A stretch of 64,000 nt of DNA from JBDROU01 sp043809745 [NCBI: bacterium] (GCA_043809745.1 JBDROU010000067.1:10080-74079); one strand, 5' to 3'. Numbered from the stretch's first letter, positions 8,338 to 17,754 are shown. Made by a program: numbers and translations. Notes: a model not told the origin generated them from the letters alone.

Positions 8338-10254
8338 TTAATTAATTACTCTATCTTGACGGTTATCCACAAATATATTATGCCACAGTTCAAGACACAG
8401 CAATGTCCAGAGCTGATTCCCGTGATCGCTTATTTTATTTTGATGATCTTCAATTAACTTTATCACATACTTTTTCTCAAAATATCCGCGCTGCAATGCT
8501 TTTTGACTGAGCAGTATTTCTCGAATATATCCTGTTAAATCACCGCGGAACCATTCATCAACTGGTATGCCGAAACCTGCTTTTTTACGGTTTAAGATCT
8601 TTGAAGGCAAAATATATTTAAATGCATTTTTTAAGATTATTTTTGAATTACAATAATTCAATTTCATTTTATCTGGTATTGCTGCCGCTAACTCTACAAA
8701 TTCGTGATCCAGAAAGGGTGATCTTCCTTCCAGGGAATTTGCCATACAGGCTATATCCATTTTAACTAAGAGATTCTCCGGCAGATATATCAACATATCA
8801 GTAAAAAGAGCCTTATCTACATTAGTATCCGCTGCTGCATTGTTAAATACATCCTCTAAATACAAAACATCTTTTATATAAACAGTATTTCTCATTTCTT
8901 TGGAATATAGATATCCCTTGTATTTGCTGTCAAAACGAGTATGCCAGGAAGCGTTTCTTTTTGCCGGGGAGCTATATAACCCATCCATAAACCTTTGTAA
9001 GTACTTACTTTTAGCGCTGTTTTTAGGGCACAGGTGTTTTAACAGGCTCTTTAATCTATTATTAAGCAGAGTCCCGCTGCCAATTTGATTTGGACTGATA
9101 AATTTTAATAATAATTCTGATATTTTAAGCGCTCGATATCTTAAATAACCGGCAAAATTCTCATCCCCCCCATCTCCATTTAGCACAACTTTTACATGTT
9201 TTTGTGTTTGCTGGGCTACAAAATAAGATGGCAAAGCTGATGAATCCGCAAATGGCTGATCATAGTACGATAAAACCTTAGGCAAAACTCCTATACTAAA
9301 TGGTTTAACCGTTGCTTCATGATGATCAGTATCAAAATGTTCCGAAATCCTTTTTGCAAAAGGTAATTCCGAGAACTTCATTCCTTCAAATCCAATTGAA
9401 AATGTTTTAACTCTTCCGCTGGAGATTTTGCTCATTAATCCAACTATAATTGAAGAATCGATCCCTCCTGACAAAAAAGCCCCCAAAGGAACGTCGCTCA
9501 CTAGTCTTAGCCTGACCGATTCAGTCAGTTTATCGACTAATAGTTTTTTGTAATCTTCAGAAGAACAGTTTAGCTTTTTTTTGAAATCAAGACTCCAGTA
9601 TCGTTCGCTTTTCATCTTCCCCTTCATATCATATAAAACAAAATGCGCAGGTCTGACGCTTTTAATTGATTTGTATACTGTTTTTGGCCCTGGGATGTAT
9701 TGATATGATAAATAGTCATCAATTGATTCGAAGTCAATATCTCTATCTATGCCGGGGTATTCGGTAACAGATTTTATCTCTGAAGCGAATATTAGGCTGC
9801 CATTTTTTATTGAGTAGTATAACGGTTTTTTTCCTAAACGATCCCTGGCAAGCATAATAACTTTTTTTCTTCTATCCCATAAAGCAAATGCAAACATGCC
9901 TCTTAACTTTTTAACGAATTCGACACCGAATTCCTCATACAAATGCAGTAATACTTCAGTATCTGATTTTGTTTTAAATTTATGTTTTTTCTCCAACCAT
10001 TTCCTTAATTCTAGAAAATTGTATATCTCTCCATTATATACCACCCAAATACTATTATCTTCATTGCTCATTGGTTGATTGCCGGTATCAAGATCTATAA
10101 CTGATAACCTTCTATGGCCAAAAGCAATCCCTTGGTCTATGAATATTCCTTCACCATCCGGGCCCCTATGACGCAGAATTCCCATCATCGATCTAATTAT
10201 ATTTTCTTCAACAATAACATTATTTGGACTAAAAATACCGCAAATTCCACACAT
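8338..10254 (-). CDS. Glutamine-hydrolysing asparagine synthase-type amidotransferase (AsnB family)
   Basis: A 638-aa two-domain enzyme. The N-terminal class II glutaminase domain has its nucleophile at Cys2 (MCGICGIF), with RHRGPDGEG (28-36) and NGEIYNF (74-80). The synthetase domain has the ATP-PPi loop SGGIDSS (262-268) and LNGDGGDENFAGY further on. Such genes inside exopolysaccharide clusters usually amidate a uronic acid or an unknown acceptor rather than making free asparagine. A UDP-HexNAc dehydrogenase two genes away would provide a uronate, which fits a sugar-amide product. The ATG must be the one at 10254 because Cys2 has to become the N-terminus. Confidence 0.88.
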   Translation of the reverse strand: MCGICGIFSPNNVIVEENIIRSMMGILRHRGPDGEGIFIDQGIAFGHRRLSVIDLDTGNQPMSNEDNSIWVVYNGEIYNFLELRKWLEKKHKFKTKSDTEVLLHLYEEFGVEFVKKLRGMFAFALWDRRKKVIMLARDRLGKKPLYYSIKNGSLIFASEIKSVTEYPGIDRDIDFESIDDYLSYQYIPGPKTVYKSIKSVRPAHFVLYDMKGKMKSERYWSLDFKKKLNCSSEDYKKLLVDKLTESVRLRLVSDVPLGAFLSGGIDSSIIVGLMSKISSGRVKTFSIGFEGMKFSELPFAKRISEHFDTDHHEATVKPFSIGVLPKVLSYYDQPFADSSALPSYFVAQQTQKHVKVVLNGDGGDENFAGYLRYRALKISELLLKFISPNQIGSGTLLNNRLKSLLKHLCPKNSAKSKYLQRFMDGLYSSPAKRNASWHTRFDSKYKGYLYSKEMRNTVYIKDVLYLEDVFNNAAADTNVDKALFTDMLIYLPENLLVKMDIACMANSLEGRSPFLDHEFVELAAAIPDKMKLNYCNSKIILKNAFKYILPSKILNRKKAGFGIPVDEWFRGDLTGYIREILLSQKALQRGYFEKKYVIKLIEDHQNKISDHGNQLWTLLCLELWHNIFVDNRQDRVIN

Positions 10255-10257
10255 TTC

Positions 10258-11229
10258 TCATTCTTCCATATTTTTCTTGTTTAATTGATTCCACTTAAAT
10301 TGGTTCGACATCAATGAAGGAAATCCAAACAAGGCAATAAATATTACTTGAAAAGCATGAAGAGTCAAAACAAAACTTACTGCATTGTTCTGCTCAACAC
10401 CCAACAATAGCAGCGCTGTTTTCCCAGCATACTCATATGTACCAACATATCCAGGGGCAAAAGGGATCATGACACCAATACCCAATGCCGCAACTATAAA
10501 TATTGTTTGCGGGAAGCTGATCTTAAAACCAAATGCGTTCACCAATATAAATGCCAGGACAATTTCACACAACCATATTATACTGCTAACAGATATTATT
10601 GCTATAAACCTCTTAAAAGACGTAACAATTTCTAATCCATTTATAAAATTTTGCAATATTTCATCAATTTTATTTTTTCTTTTTTCGCTTACAGGAATAC
10701 ATGAAATTATATTTTTGAATTTATTTCTAAACTTAACTGATATAATTATGAATGTTAACAGAAGAAATATAAATACTATAACCGCATAAATCCCGTTAAT
10801 AACAAATTTCGGCATTTCAACGATACTGAAAGAAATCACTAAAATAGCTAAAAATAAGATTCCATCACTCGTTCTTTCGATAACTATACTGGCAAGTGAT
10901 GTGCTCTTTGAAATCTTATTTTGAGAACCTAACACAACAGCTCTGTATAACTCACCGGCTCTCATAGGCAATACGTTATTTATAAAAAATCCAGCCATCA
11001 AATATGTAAAGAGCGCTTTTATATTAATAGTTTTTATTTTACTTATTATAATCTTCCATCTTAATGCTCTTAATGTATATGTAATGAGATAAACTAGAAA
11101 CATTAATAATAAATAATAATAATTTACTTTTGTAAGTGAATTAACGACAGAATTAAAGTCTAATCCCCTAAAAGTAAGATATAGGAATCCTGAACTTAAG
11201 GCAAGACCAATTAGGAGTTTTGTAACGAT
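10258..11229 (-). CDS. Flippase-like integral membrane protein (LPG-synthase TM-domain family), non-canonical start
   Basis: A polytopic protein of the lysylphosphatidylglycerol-synthase transmembrane family (UPF0104-like), often found beside glycosyltransferases. The part with a canonical ATG begins at 11103 (281 aa: LRALRWKIIISK, then LPMRAGELYRAV, typical of the family). Forty-two further in-frame codons upstream (11229-11104) encode the missing first membrane helix (KLLIGLALSSGFLYLTFRGL) and contain no ATG, GTG or TTG. The full protein would be 323 aa, the normal size. The extra region overlaps the end of the GT2 gene and can be reached only from an AUC/AUU start or by a shift out of the GT2 frame at the A6 run 11229-11234. 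Confidence 0.72.
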   Translation of the reverse strand: MVTKLLIGLALSSGFLYLTFRGLDFNSVVNSLTKVNYYYLLLMFLVYLITYTLRALRWKIIISKIKTINIKALFTYLMAGFFINNVLPMRAGELYRAVVLGSQNKISKSTSLASIVIERTSDGILFLAILVISFSIVEMPKFVINGIYAVIVFIFLLLTFIIISVKFRNKFKNIISCIPVSEKRKNKIDEILQNFINGLEIVTSFKRFIAIISVSSIIWLCEIVLAFILVNAFGFKISFPQTIFIVAALGIGVMIPFAPGYVGTYEYAGKTALLLLGVEQNNAVSFVLTLHAFQVIFIALFGFPSLMSNQFKWNQLNKKNMEE

Positions 11230-11960
11230 TTTTTCATTCTCCTTAATTTTAGTATTAGCACAATGTAGCGCTTTATAGTTTGTAGTATTTTGATTTTACT
11301 TTTGCCGATCTTATTCATATATTTAAGTTCTAATGGTATTTCGCTGACAACCGGATTTAACATCGATAATTTTATGATTATTTCTGCCATTACAGAAAAT
11401 CCTGTTTCTTCCGCTAATTTAAGATTTAATTTATTTTTATATAAAAGAATGATTTTTCCCGAATATGCACGATATCCAGATGAATAATCTCTTAATGGTC
11501 GATGCGGGAATAATATGCGCAAAAGATTATTTGCGCATAGACTTAACAGCTTTCTATAAAACTTTACACCTGTTTCTTTCCCTCCATCGCAATATCTTGA
11601 AGCAACAACAATATCCGATCCATTACGTATTTCTTCAAGCATCACCGGAATTAACTCTAAAGGATGGGTATTATCGGCGTCCAATGTAATAATAACATCC
11701 CCATTTTGCAATGTTTTGCCAATATTGCTAAACCCTGTACTTATTGCTTTTCCCAACCCTAGGTTCTTTTCATGCCTAATCAGGTTTATTGGAAGTTTTT
11801 CTTGATACTTTTTTACTATTTTAACTGTGGAATCAGTTGAACCATCATCAACCAACACAATTTTATGACTATTTTTATCAAAACCTACTCTAATATATGA
11901 ATCAAATAATTCAACCAGCGATTTTTCCTCATTATACACCGGCAGCAAGATATAGTTCAT
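11211..11960 (-). CDS. Family 2 glycosyltransferase, polyprenyl-phosphate mannose/glucose synthase-like
   Basis: A 249-aa GT-A enzyme resembling dolichyl/undecaprenyl-phosphate hexose synthases (DPM1 group). Visible motifs are LPVYNEEKSL (6-15), VDDGSTD (37-43), and LDADNTHP (93-100), whose Asp residues bind the nucleotide-sugar and metal. There is no membrane segment. Such enzymes make the polyprenyl-phosphate sugars used by GT39-like membrane glycosyltransferases, two of which are in this window. The frame ends with a short KKSLQNS tail right after an ATG-A6 sequence at 11237-11229, where the flippase frame begins. See the finding on that junction. Confidence 0.87.
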   Translation of the reverse strand: MNYILLPVYNEEKSLVELFDSYIRVGFDKNSHKIVLVDDGSTDSTVKIVKKYQEKLPINLIRHEKNLGLGKAISTGFSNIGKTLQNGDVIITLDADNTHPLELIPVMLEEIRNGSDIVVASRYCDGGKETGVKFYRKLLSLCANNLLRILFPHRPLRDYSSGYRAYSGKIILLYKNKLNLKLAEETGFSVMAEIIIKLSMLNPVVSEIPLELKYMNKIGKSKIKILQTIKRYIVLILKLRRMKKSLQNS

Positions 11961-12057
11961 AATTTCATGTATACTTAAATAATTTTTGCGGCATATTCAA
12001 TATATTATTTTACAAACATTATGGGCAAATGTCTTCTTTAATGTTATTGTTATTATC

Positions 12058-13914
12058 CTATCCTCTTTCTGCAGCATTTATTTTATTCATATACTTATCT
12101 GCTAAATTTTTATCATATGATGTTATAGTTCTCTCATAACCAGATTTTGGAGGCAATTGCCCGAATGTTTTATAATCATCCATTAACTTCTCTAACACCC
12201 GAACAGCCTCTTTATTTAATCCCAATTTGTTGAAGCACATGCCAATATAGAATCTGCTTTCAAAATAATTTGGCTCCTTACAAACAGCATTATTGAACAT
12301 TCTCATACTGGACAAATAATCTCCTTTATTAAAGTACATCTTCCCAAGCAAATTTGGAAAAAAAGGATCGGTTGGAAATAAGCGCATGTCATCAATCAAA
12401 AGATTCTCTGCTTCTTTAAAATAATCAATCAAATCCATATTCTCACTTTTCTGTTTTGATAAATTATAGGTTAATTTAGCCAACAATAATCGAATACTGT
12501 TGTCATAAGGACTGCATTTAAATGCTTCCTTTACATTATGAAAGTTGCGGAGAATGCTGATGTTATTCTCAATTCCTTTCATGTACATATTTAAATGATG
12601 TTCTTCATCGTAAGGATTTATTCTCTGCGCAGCGTCATATCTTCCATATTTTGAATAAATATCGCTTGCGACAATTCGAAATGCCGGCAGCAGTAATATA
12701 GAAAACAAAATTACGATAATCAGAGGCTTTTTAACGCTAATACTGCCTACGCTTAATCTGCTTATTATATATGCCACAGGAACCGCAGCGAATATGAGCA
12801 GTGTTGTATGATACACAACAAAATTAAACGACATATGTATTGTGTAAGTTATAATTAAAAATCCCGAAATGATTGAATTACTAAAGCTGATGCTGTTTCT
12901 GCTAAATGAATCTTCCTTTACTATTTTTATGGAGTTATAAATTAGTTTTATTAAAGCCCAAAGAAGTGCTGTAAGACAAAGAACTCCAAATTCTACTCCT
13001 ATCTGCAAAAAGTCATTATGTGCAAACCTGCCATAATGAGAATAATTGAACATACTTACATTATCCGCTATTTTGTTCATTTCATATGCATAACCGAAAT
13101 TCCATAATCCAACACCTGAAAACGGCTGAAAAGCAGCTGCTTTAATTGCAATCATCCATATTAGCAACCTTCCATAACTTCGTGAACCAATTTTAGTAAT
13201 TGACTGCGGTAAAAAAATAAATAATATAGCGCAAATCAAAATAAATATTAAAGCTTTTCTAAAGCCATACTTAATATATATTACTATCGATGCTAATACG
13301 AACAAAGATATATACAGCGTTCTGGAGTTTATAAGAAATGAAGCAAAAAGAAGAATTAATATTAAAGGCAACAACTGCAAAAAATACTTAAGTTTTATCT
13401 TATTCAAAATCACTCTTACAACTAATATCACCAAAGCAATATTGTTCAGCAATCCGGAGTAGTTTGGATTTCCTTCTAAAAAGCTAAATCTACAACGAAA
13501 AGACACCCAATCATAAGCAAGTATCAAAAACAATGAATTGATGATTGCTAAAGCAACAATAACATTAAACAAAAATGAGTAATCATTTTCATTATAGTTA
13601 TTAAGCAAATATAGTATTAAAATAAAAAAAAGCAGAAATCTGTAAACGTTTTCAACGGAATTATTTAAGTTTATTGTAAAAATCAAACTGATTATATAAA
13701 ATAACGCGAACGTTAAAATAAATGCTAAAAAATATTTATTTAGCGCAAATTTCCGATTTTCTTTTGAACCTATTATTTTAATCAAAGTAAAAATAATCAG
13801 AATTATAATAAGAATCACTGTTTGCCATAATTCCTTTGACCCATAAAAAAGGAATGAAAGCAAAAATATAATTACAACTGGGTTAAAATATTTGTTAGGA
13901 ATTAAATCTACCAT
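12058..13914 (-). CDS. O-antigen polymerase/ligase (Wzy/WaaL-like) with C-terminal TPRs
   Basis: A 618-aa membrane protein. The N-terminal two thirds contain about a dozen hydrophobic helices and a large loop with YSHYGRFAHNDFLQIGVEFG, the HNDFLQ region conserved in the O-antigen ligase/polymerase (Wzy_C) family. The last 200 residues are soluble and contain tetratricopeptide-like repeats (LLGKMYFNKGDYLSSMRMFNNAV, ESRFYIGMCFNKLGLNKEAVRVLEK). These proteins join lipid-linked glycans at the periplasmic face; ligase and polymerase cannot be separated by sequence alone. It follows the TPR membrane protein gene by 160 bp, in which I see no clear promoter, and precedes the GT2 gene by 97 bp. Confidence 0.8.
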   Translation of the reverse strand: MVDLIPNKYFNPVVIIFLLSFLFYGSKELWQTVILIIILIIFTLIKIIGSKENRKFALNKYFLAFILTFALFYIISLIFTINLNNSVENVYRFLLFFILILYLLNNYNENDYSFLFNVIVALAIINSLFLILAYDWVSFRCRFSFLEGNPNYSGLLNNIALVILVVRVILNKIKLKYFLQLLPLILILLFASFLINSRTLYISLFVLASIVIYIKYGFRKALIFILICAILFIFLPQSITKIGSRSYGRLLIWMIAIKAAAFQPFSGVGLWNFGYAYEMNKIADNVSMFNYSHYGRFAHNDFLQIGVEFGVLCLTALLWALIKLIYNSIKIVKEDSFSRNSISFSNSIISGFLIITYTIHMSFNFVVYHTTLLIFAAVPVAYIISRLSVGSISVKKPLIIVILFSILLLPAFRIVASDIYSKYGRYDAAQRINPYDEEHHLNMYMKGIENNISILRNFHNVKEAFKCSPYDNSIRLLLAKLTYNLSKQKSENMDLIDYFKEAENLLIDDMRLFPTDPFFPNLLGKMYFNKGDYLSSMRMFNNAVCKEPNYFESRFYIGMCFNKLGLNKEAVRVLEKLMDDYKTFGQLPPKSGYERTITSYDKNLADKYMNKINAAERG

Positions 13915-14074
13915 TGATCAAATAAAAAGACTATTTTCAGGGAGGTTAACTTAAGCGATCCCAATTTATAATCTAACTATTACTTATGCAGGTAATTAAA
14001 GATCCCAGCATCTTAAATTCTATCTTAAGCATAATAACTTTGGATATACCATCAAAATTTATATCAATAACCAG

Positions 14075-14785
14075 TTATTTTGAAGTTCTTACACTTATAA
14101 AGCCGTATAATTTTATCGCTAAAAATATCAAAAGAAAAACTATCCCTGCATTTAAGAATATCTCGTGATATTTATACATTTTACTTCCTGCACTAACATA
14201 ACTCTTAATCATTAGCCCTGCTATCAGCATTATAAAACCTACAAAAGATAATATATAATCAACAAACATTTTGACCAGAATGTTACCGCCGGAACCTTCA
14301 GTCCTATTTGAATCAGGAATAGACACAATTGATATAATATTTATTTTTTGCAGGAATTTTTTGTAAATCTCATTTTCAGGATTATTCTTTAGTAATTCTT
14401 TGTATTCTTCAGCAAGTTCGTTTATTAGGCCTGCTTTTAAAGCAAGATCCAGCTTTGCATCATGAAACTTCTGATTACTAGGTTCGAATTCAGTGGCTTT
14501 CCTCAAGTTTTCCATACTTAGGACATAAAATCCATGGCTGTTATTAATCTTTCCATGTATTTGATATGCCTTTGCCAAAGCGAAATAGAACGATGAATTA
14601 GTGCTATCTTTAGAAATAGCCCTCTTGAATTCAAAAATGGCATCAGCAACAGAACCTTTATGGAGTAGGGATTCCCCTTTTCTAAAATGATCTTTCGAAT
14701 CTTTTATTAAATTTGATTTTTGTGAGATTTGAGATGAATAAACTTCTTCTGCATTTAAATCACCATTTTCTTCTGATAAAGACAT
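14075..14785 (-). CDS. TPR protein with two C-terminal membrane helices
   Basis: A 236-aa protein of unknown specific role. Residues 30-145 hold two to three TPR-like helices (SLLHKGSVADAIFEFKRAI, FYFALAKAYQIHG, ELAEEYKELLKNNPENEIY). Two hydrophobic segments follow (ILVKMFVDYILSFVGFIMLIAGL and the final IFLNAGIVFLLIFLAIKLYG). The protein is therefore probably anchored in the inner membrane with the TPRs in the cytoplasm, although topology is not certain. It begins 9 nt after pilQ with an AGG upstream of its ATG and so is cotranscribed with the pilus operon. It stands between the pilus and polysaccharide genes and may belong to either. Confidence 0.7.
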   Translation of the reverse strand: MSLSEENGDLNAEEVYSSQISQKSNLIKDSKDHFRKGESLLHKGSVADAIFEFKRAISKDSTNSSFYFALAKAYQIHGKINNSHGFYVLSMENLRKATEFEPSNQKFHDAKLDLALKAGLINELAEEYKELLKNNPENEIYKKFLQKINIISIVSIPDSNRTEGSGGNILVKMFVDYILSFVGFIMLIAGLMIKSYVSAGSKMYKYHEIFLNAGIVFLLIFLAIKLYGFISVRTSK

Positions 14786-14794
14786 ATATGGCCT

Positions 14795-16627
14795 TTATTC
14801 AATCAAAATCTTTGGCGTAATGAAGACTAGTAATTCTGTTCTTTCTTTTAATGTGGATTTATTCTTAAATAGATAACCTAGAATAGGTAAATCCCCGAAA
14901 AATGGCACTTTTGATTCGTCTTTTGTTTCTTGTTCTCTAATTAAACCGCCAATAACCAAAGTTTCCCTGTTTTTAACTATAACGGTAGTTTCAGCTTTTC
15001 TTTGAGCGATTGACGGACCAGCTGAAGTCATTGAACGAAGGCTGCTTACCTCTGGCAGTATTGCGAGTGTAATCCTATTATCAGCATTTATTGTTGGTGT
15101 GACTTCCAATTTAATGCCAACACTGGCAAAAACTGTTTCGCTAGTAACAACACCCTGCTCGCTTGTTACCTGAGTATAAGGTATCTGGTCTGTTACCTCG
15201 ATCTTAGCCATCTTATTGTTTACTGTAGCAATTTTTGGGTTTGACAATATTTTAGCTCTGCCTTCTTTCATTAGAGCATTTAACTGCGCGCTTACAAATA
15301 AATCATCATTTATATAACCAACTTGCAGGCCTGTATCACTAGAACCAGGAAGATTAACACCTGTTCCGGGCCCAAGAGTACTATTTGGAGCTATTGGTGT
15401 AATCCCATGAGCGGCTACAACCCCCCCGGGTGTAAGAGCTTTTGTACCCATAAGCACATTACCATCTGAATCTACTGTCTGTCCTATTAATATATCATCT
15501 CCTATATAATCCCCGTTTGAGTTAAATTGCTGAACACCCATTGACCCTGACCAAGAGATTCCTAAATTGAGTGAATCTTCGGTACTTACTTCAATCAGCT
15601 TTGCCTCTATCAAAACTTGTTTGGGTTTGGTATCCAGCTGAGTTGTCAGCCTTTCTATTGATGTTAATCCCTCGGGTGTATCAGTAACTATTAAAGAATT
15701 TGTCCTTGCATCTATCTCTATTGCGCCTTTTCTGCCTTCCGCTTGTCTAACGGCATCCAGATTCGTTTTAACGGCATCTGCATTAGCATAGTTTAAGCTT
15801 ACAACCTTTGTAAAAGTTGCCGCTTTGGCGCGTTCTTCAGTGAGAGTTTGCGGTTTAAGTACGCGTAAAATATTCCCGCCAACTTGCTGTATAACTAACC
15901 CTTTAAGGCTAAGTATAGTTTCGAATGCTTCATTAAACGGCACATCTTCTAAATGTATTGTAAGCGATCCGGTAACATCGTCACCATAAATCATATTCGT
16001 CCCGCTTTTTGCGGAAAGCAATCTTAAAACATCCCTTATATCTGCCTGGTTGAAGTCAAGACTTACCTTTTCTTTCGGCAGTTTATCTATAAGAGGAATA
16101 TCTTGTTTCTTTCTAACTATCTTTCCAGACCTACTATTAAGAGAAGGTTTACTGCTAGCAGATTTTTTGGGCGCTTTAGACGCTACCGCAGCGCCTTCGA
16201 TATCATCATCGATTGCGCTTTTTCCAGTTTCGTACTGAGCATTGCCGTTAAATAACACCTGCAGCGTATTATCACTCTCTATGAATTCACCCTTAAAATC
16301 CTTATTCAAGTAAAACGTTATTCTGACGACAGGTTTCGGCCTCAACTTATACTGGCTTACCGCAATTTTCTTAATAATACCGTTATTCACATTCTGGCTT
16401 TTATACTCATAAATATTCAAACAATCCTTGAAATCAATGACCAGCATTTTGTCGGATGCTGATTCTGAGTATTTTGGAATTTCATCGAATGCCAAAACAA
16501 CAGCATTTTCATTCAATATAACATCCCTAAATTCGGACGCTGATTTAGCATTCACAACACCCGGGAAACAATAAACTAATTGTCCCGCTAAAACAAAAAT
16601 CATAAAACGTAAAATTTTATTTAACAT
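14795..16627 (-). CDS. pilQ: Type IV pilus outer-membrane secretin PilQ
   Basis: A 610-aa secretin that forms the outer-membrane channel for the pilus. It has an N-terminal signal peptide (residues 1-26, ending near VVNAKS), an AMIN-like domain at about 30-135, an STN/secretin N0 domain (VSLDFNQADIRDVLRLLSAKSG, near 188-210), an N1 domain with TFTKVVSLNYANADAV, and the C-terminal secretin domain (VEVTDQIPYTQVTSEQG, then VIVKNRETLVIGGLIREQE and LGYLFKN). A GGGGG-type Shine-Dalgarno lies 12 nt before the ATG. It is last in the pilM-N-O-P-Q order seen across type IVa pilus systems. Confidence 0.93.
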   Translation of the reverse strand: MLNKILRFMIFVLAGQLVYCFPGVVNAKSASEFRDVILNENAVVLAFDEIPKYSESASDKMLVIDFKDCLNIYEYKSQNVNNGIIKKIAVSQYKLRPKPVVRITFYLNKDFKGEFIESDNTLQVLFNGNAQYETGKSAIDDDIEGAAVASKAPKKSASSKPSLNSRSGKIVRKKQDIPLIDKLPKEKVSLDFNQADIRDVLRLLSAKSGTNMIYGDDVTGSLTIHLEDVPFNEAFETILSLKGLVIQQVGGNILRVLKPQTLTEERAKAATFTKVVSLNYANADAVKTNLDAVRQAEGRKGAIEIDARTNSLIVTDTPEGLTSIERLTTQLDTKPKQVLIEAKLIEVSTEDSLNLGISWSGSMGVQQFNSNGDYIGDDILIGQTVDSDGNVLMGTKALTPGGVVAAHGITPIAPNSTLGPGTGVNLPGSSDTGLQVGYINDDLFVSAQLNALMKEGRAKILSNPKIATVNNKMAKIEVTDQIPYTQVTSEQGVVTSETVFASVGIKLEVTPTINADNRITLAILPEVSSLRSMTSAGPSIAQRKAETTVIVKNRETLVIGGLIREQETKDESKVPFFGDLPILGYLFKNKSTLKERTELLVFITPKILIE

Positions 16628-16698
16628 TTCTTTTCAACCCCCTCATCCATTAAGGAAAAAAATTCAGCAAATTCTCCGCACTTATATATATTTTTCAT
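16621..16698 (-). CDS. Possible 25-aa leader peptide between pilP and pilQ
   Basis: A short frame (MKNIYKCGEFAEFFSLMDEG plus five residues) starts at the ATG at 16698, with GGGA about 8 nt upstream, and ends at TAA 16623-16621. Its last codons overlap the pilQ start in another frame, so translation could reach and uncover the pilQ ribosome site. There is no homology I can name, and 99 bp of AT-rich spacer will often contain such a frame by chance. Confidence 0.25.
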   Translation of the reverse strand: MKNIYKCGEFAEFFSLMDEGVEKKC

Positions 16699-16726
16699 AA
16701 TCACGATCCCAGTAATTAAATTATCT

Positions 16727-17200
16727 TTACTCATAAAGTTTTATCTCCCTCGTATCACCGTCTTCTGTTTCAATAACTACACTTTCATCTTTGCATACAC
16801 CGGCTACACCAGGTATTACCCTTCCTTTAAGGTCTATCAATTTCATATTCTTAAGGAAGTACGTATTGCCTGCAGTATCTACCAGCAATGCAATAGTTTT
16901 TTTATCCTCTTTAATGAACCCCTTAAATTGCAGTGAGGCAGGATCGATCCCAACATCGTAATTATCTTTCTGAACTATTACTATGTTAGACTGATCAAGC
17001 GGAATAAACGGGTCCTGAAACTTAATTCCTTCGTATACAAATCTCTTTATCTCTTGCTTTGGAGGTAATGTTAGCGACGGCAAATCAACATTTGACTTTT
17101 TATTTAAATCATACTTTGGCCTAGGCGGTATCTGCGTGCAAGATGAAACTACTAAACCCGCTGAAATTAAAAAGACTATGGTTCTGGCTCTAAATAGCAT
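16727..17200 (-). CDS. pilP: Type IV pilus assembly lipoprotein PilP
   Basis: A 157-aa lipoprotein that links the PilN/PilO inner-membrane complex to the PilQ secretin. The start is placed at the ATG at 17200, which has AGGA 6 nt upstream and gives a proper signal peptide ending in the lipobox VVSSC. A longer frame to 17245 would overlap pilO and bury the signal. After a proline-rich linker the PilP domain follows (FQDPFIPL, LQFKGFI, AGVCKDESVVIETEDGDTREIKLYE). The lipid anchor would be added by Lgt/Lsp and then Lnt, which is encoded at 59.4-61.0 kb. Confidence 0.88.
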   Translation of the reverse strand: MLFRARTIVFLISAGLVVSSCTQIPPRPKYDLNKKSNVDLPSLTLPPKQEIKRFVYEGIKFQDPFIPLDQSNIVIVQKDNYDVGIDPASLQFKGFIKEDKKTIALLVDTAGNTYFLKNMKLIDLKGRVIPGVAGVCKDESVVIETEDGDTREIKLYE

Positions 17201-17208
17201 ATATAATC

Positions 17209-17754
17209 CTACTGCAGCATAAATGTAACAACTTGCAGGGTGCAAGCAACCGTATCGCCTGAACCTTCCTTTATCGAACTGTCCCTTATAGCTAGATCTC
17301 TTGAGGATATTATCCTTTCAGTTTGATTAATCGTATTAATAAAGTGCGCAACTGAATGATAACTACCCGCGAGCTCAATCCCGTACACGAGTTCTGTATA
17401 ATACTGTTTAACATCCGGTTTTAACGGCTGAAAACTCTTAATTATAACACCATTTGATTGCGAAACTTCAGTCAAATATCTTATTAAGCTAGCCACTTCT
17501 TCTTTACTTGGCAACTGTTTTTCGGATTCCCCTAATTCCAATCTAAGTATTTCAATTTTTCTTACTAAGAGTTCCTCCTGTCCTACCCTACTGCTCAGCT
17601 CCTCGATTTTGGAGTACACTTCTTTTAACTTACCAACTTTTTCGCCAACTTCCTTGTTAAGAGGCATATATACAAAGTAAAAAAAAGCAAAAATGCCACC
17701 AATTATAATAAATACACCCGCAATTAAATTTTGTTGTTCTTTACCGATTGCCAT
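17209..17754 (-). CDS. pilO: Type IV pilus inner-membrane protein PilO
   Basis: A 181-aa bitopic protein. One membrane helix (LIAGVFIIIGGIFAFFYFVYM) lies near the N-terminus, followed by a coiled coil (KLKEVYSKIEELSSRVGQEE and on to about residue 80) and a ferredoxin-like periplasmic domain with the YHSVAHFINTINQTERII segment usual in PilO. It pairs with PilN to form the alignment complex. It starts one nucleotide after the pilN stop codon and ends just before pilP. Confidence 0.9.
   Translation of the reverse strand: MAIGKEQQNLIAGVFIIIGGIFAFFYFVYMPLNKEVGEKVGKLKEVYSKIEELSSRVGQEELLVRKIEILRLELGESEKQLPSKEEVASLIRYLTEVSQSNGVIIKSFQPLKPDVKQYYTELVYGIELAGSYHSVAHFINTINQTERIISSRDLAIRDSSIKEGSGDTVACTLQVVTFMLQ

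Noticed and set aside
17201-17245. Longer PilP start
   Set aside because: It overlaps pilO and places residues before the lipoprotein signal peptide; the ATG at 17200 has its own AGGA.
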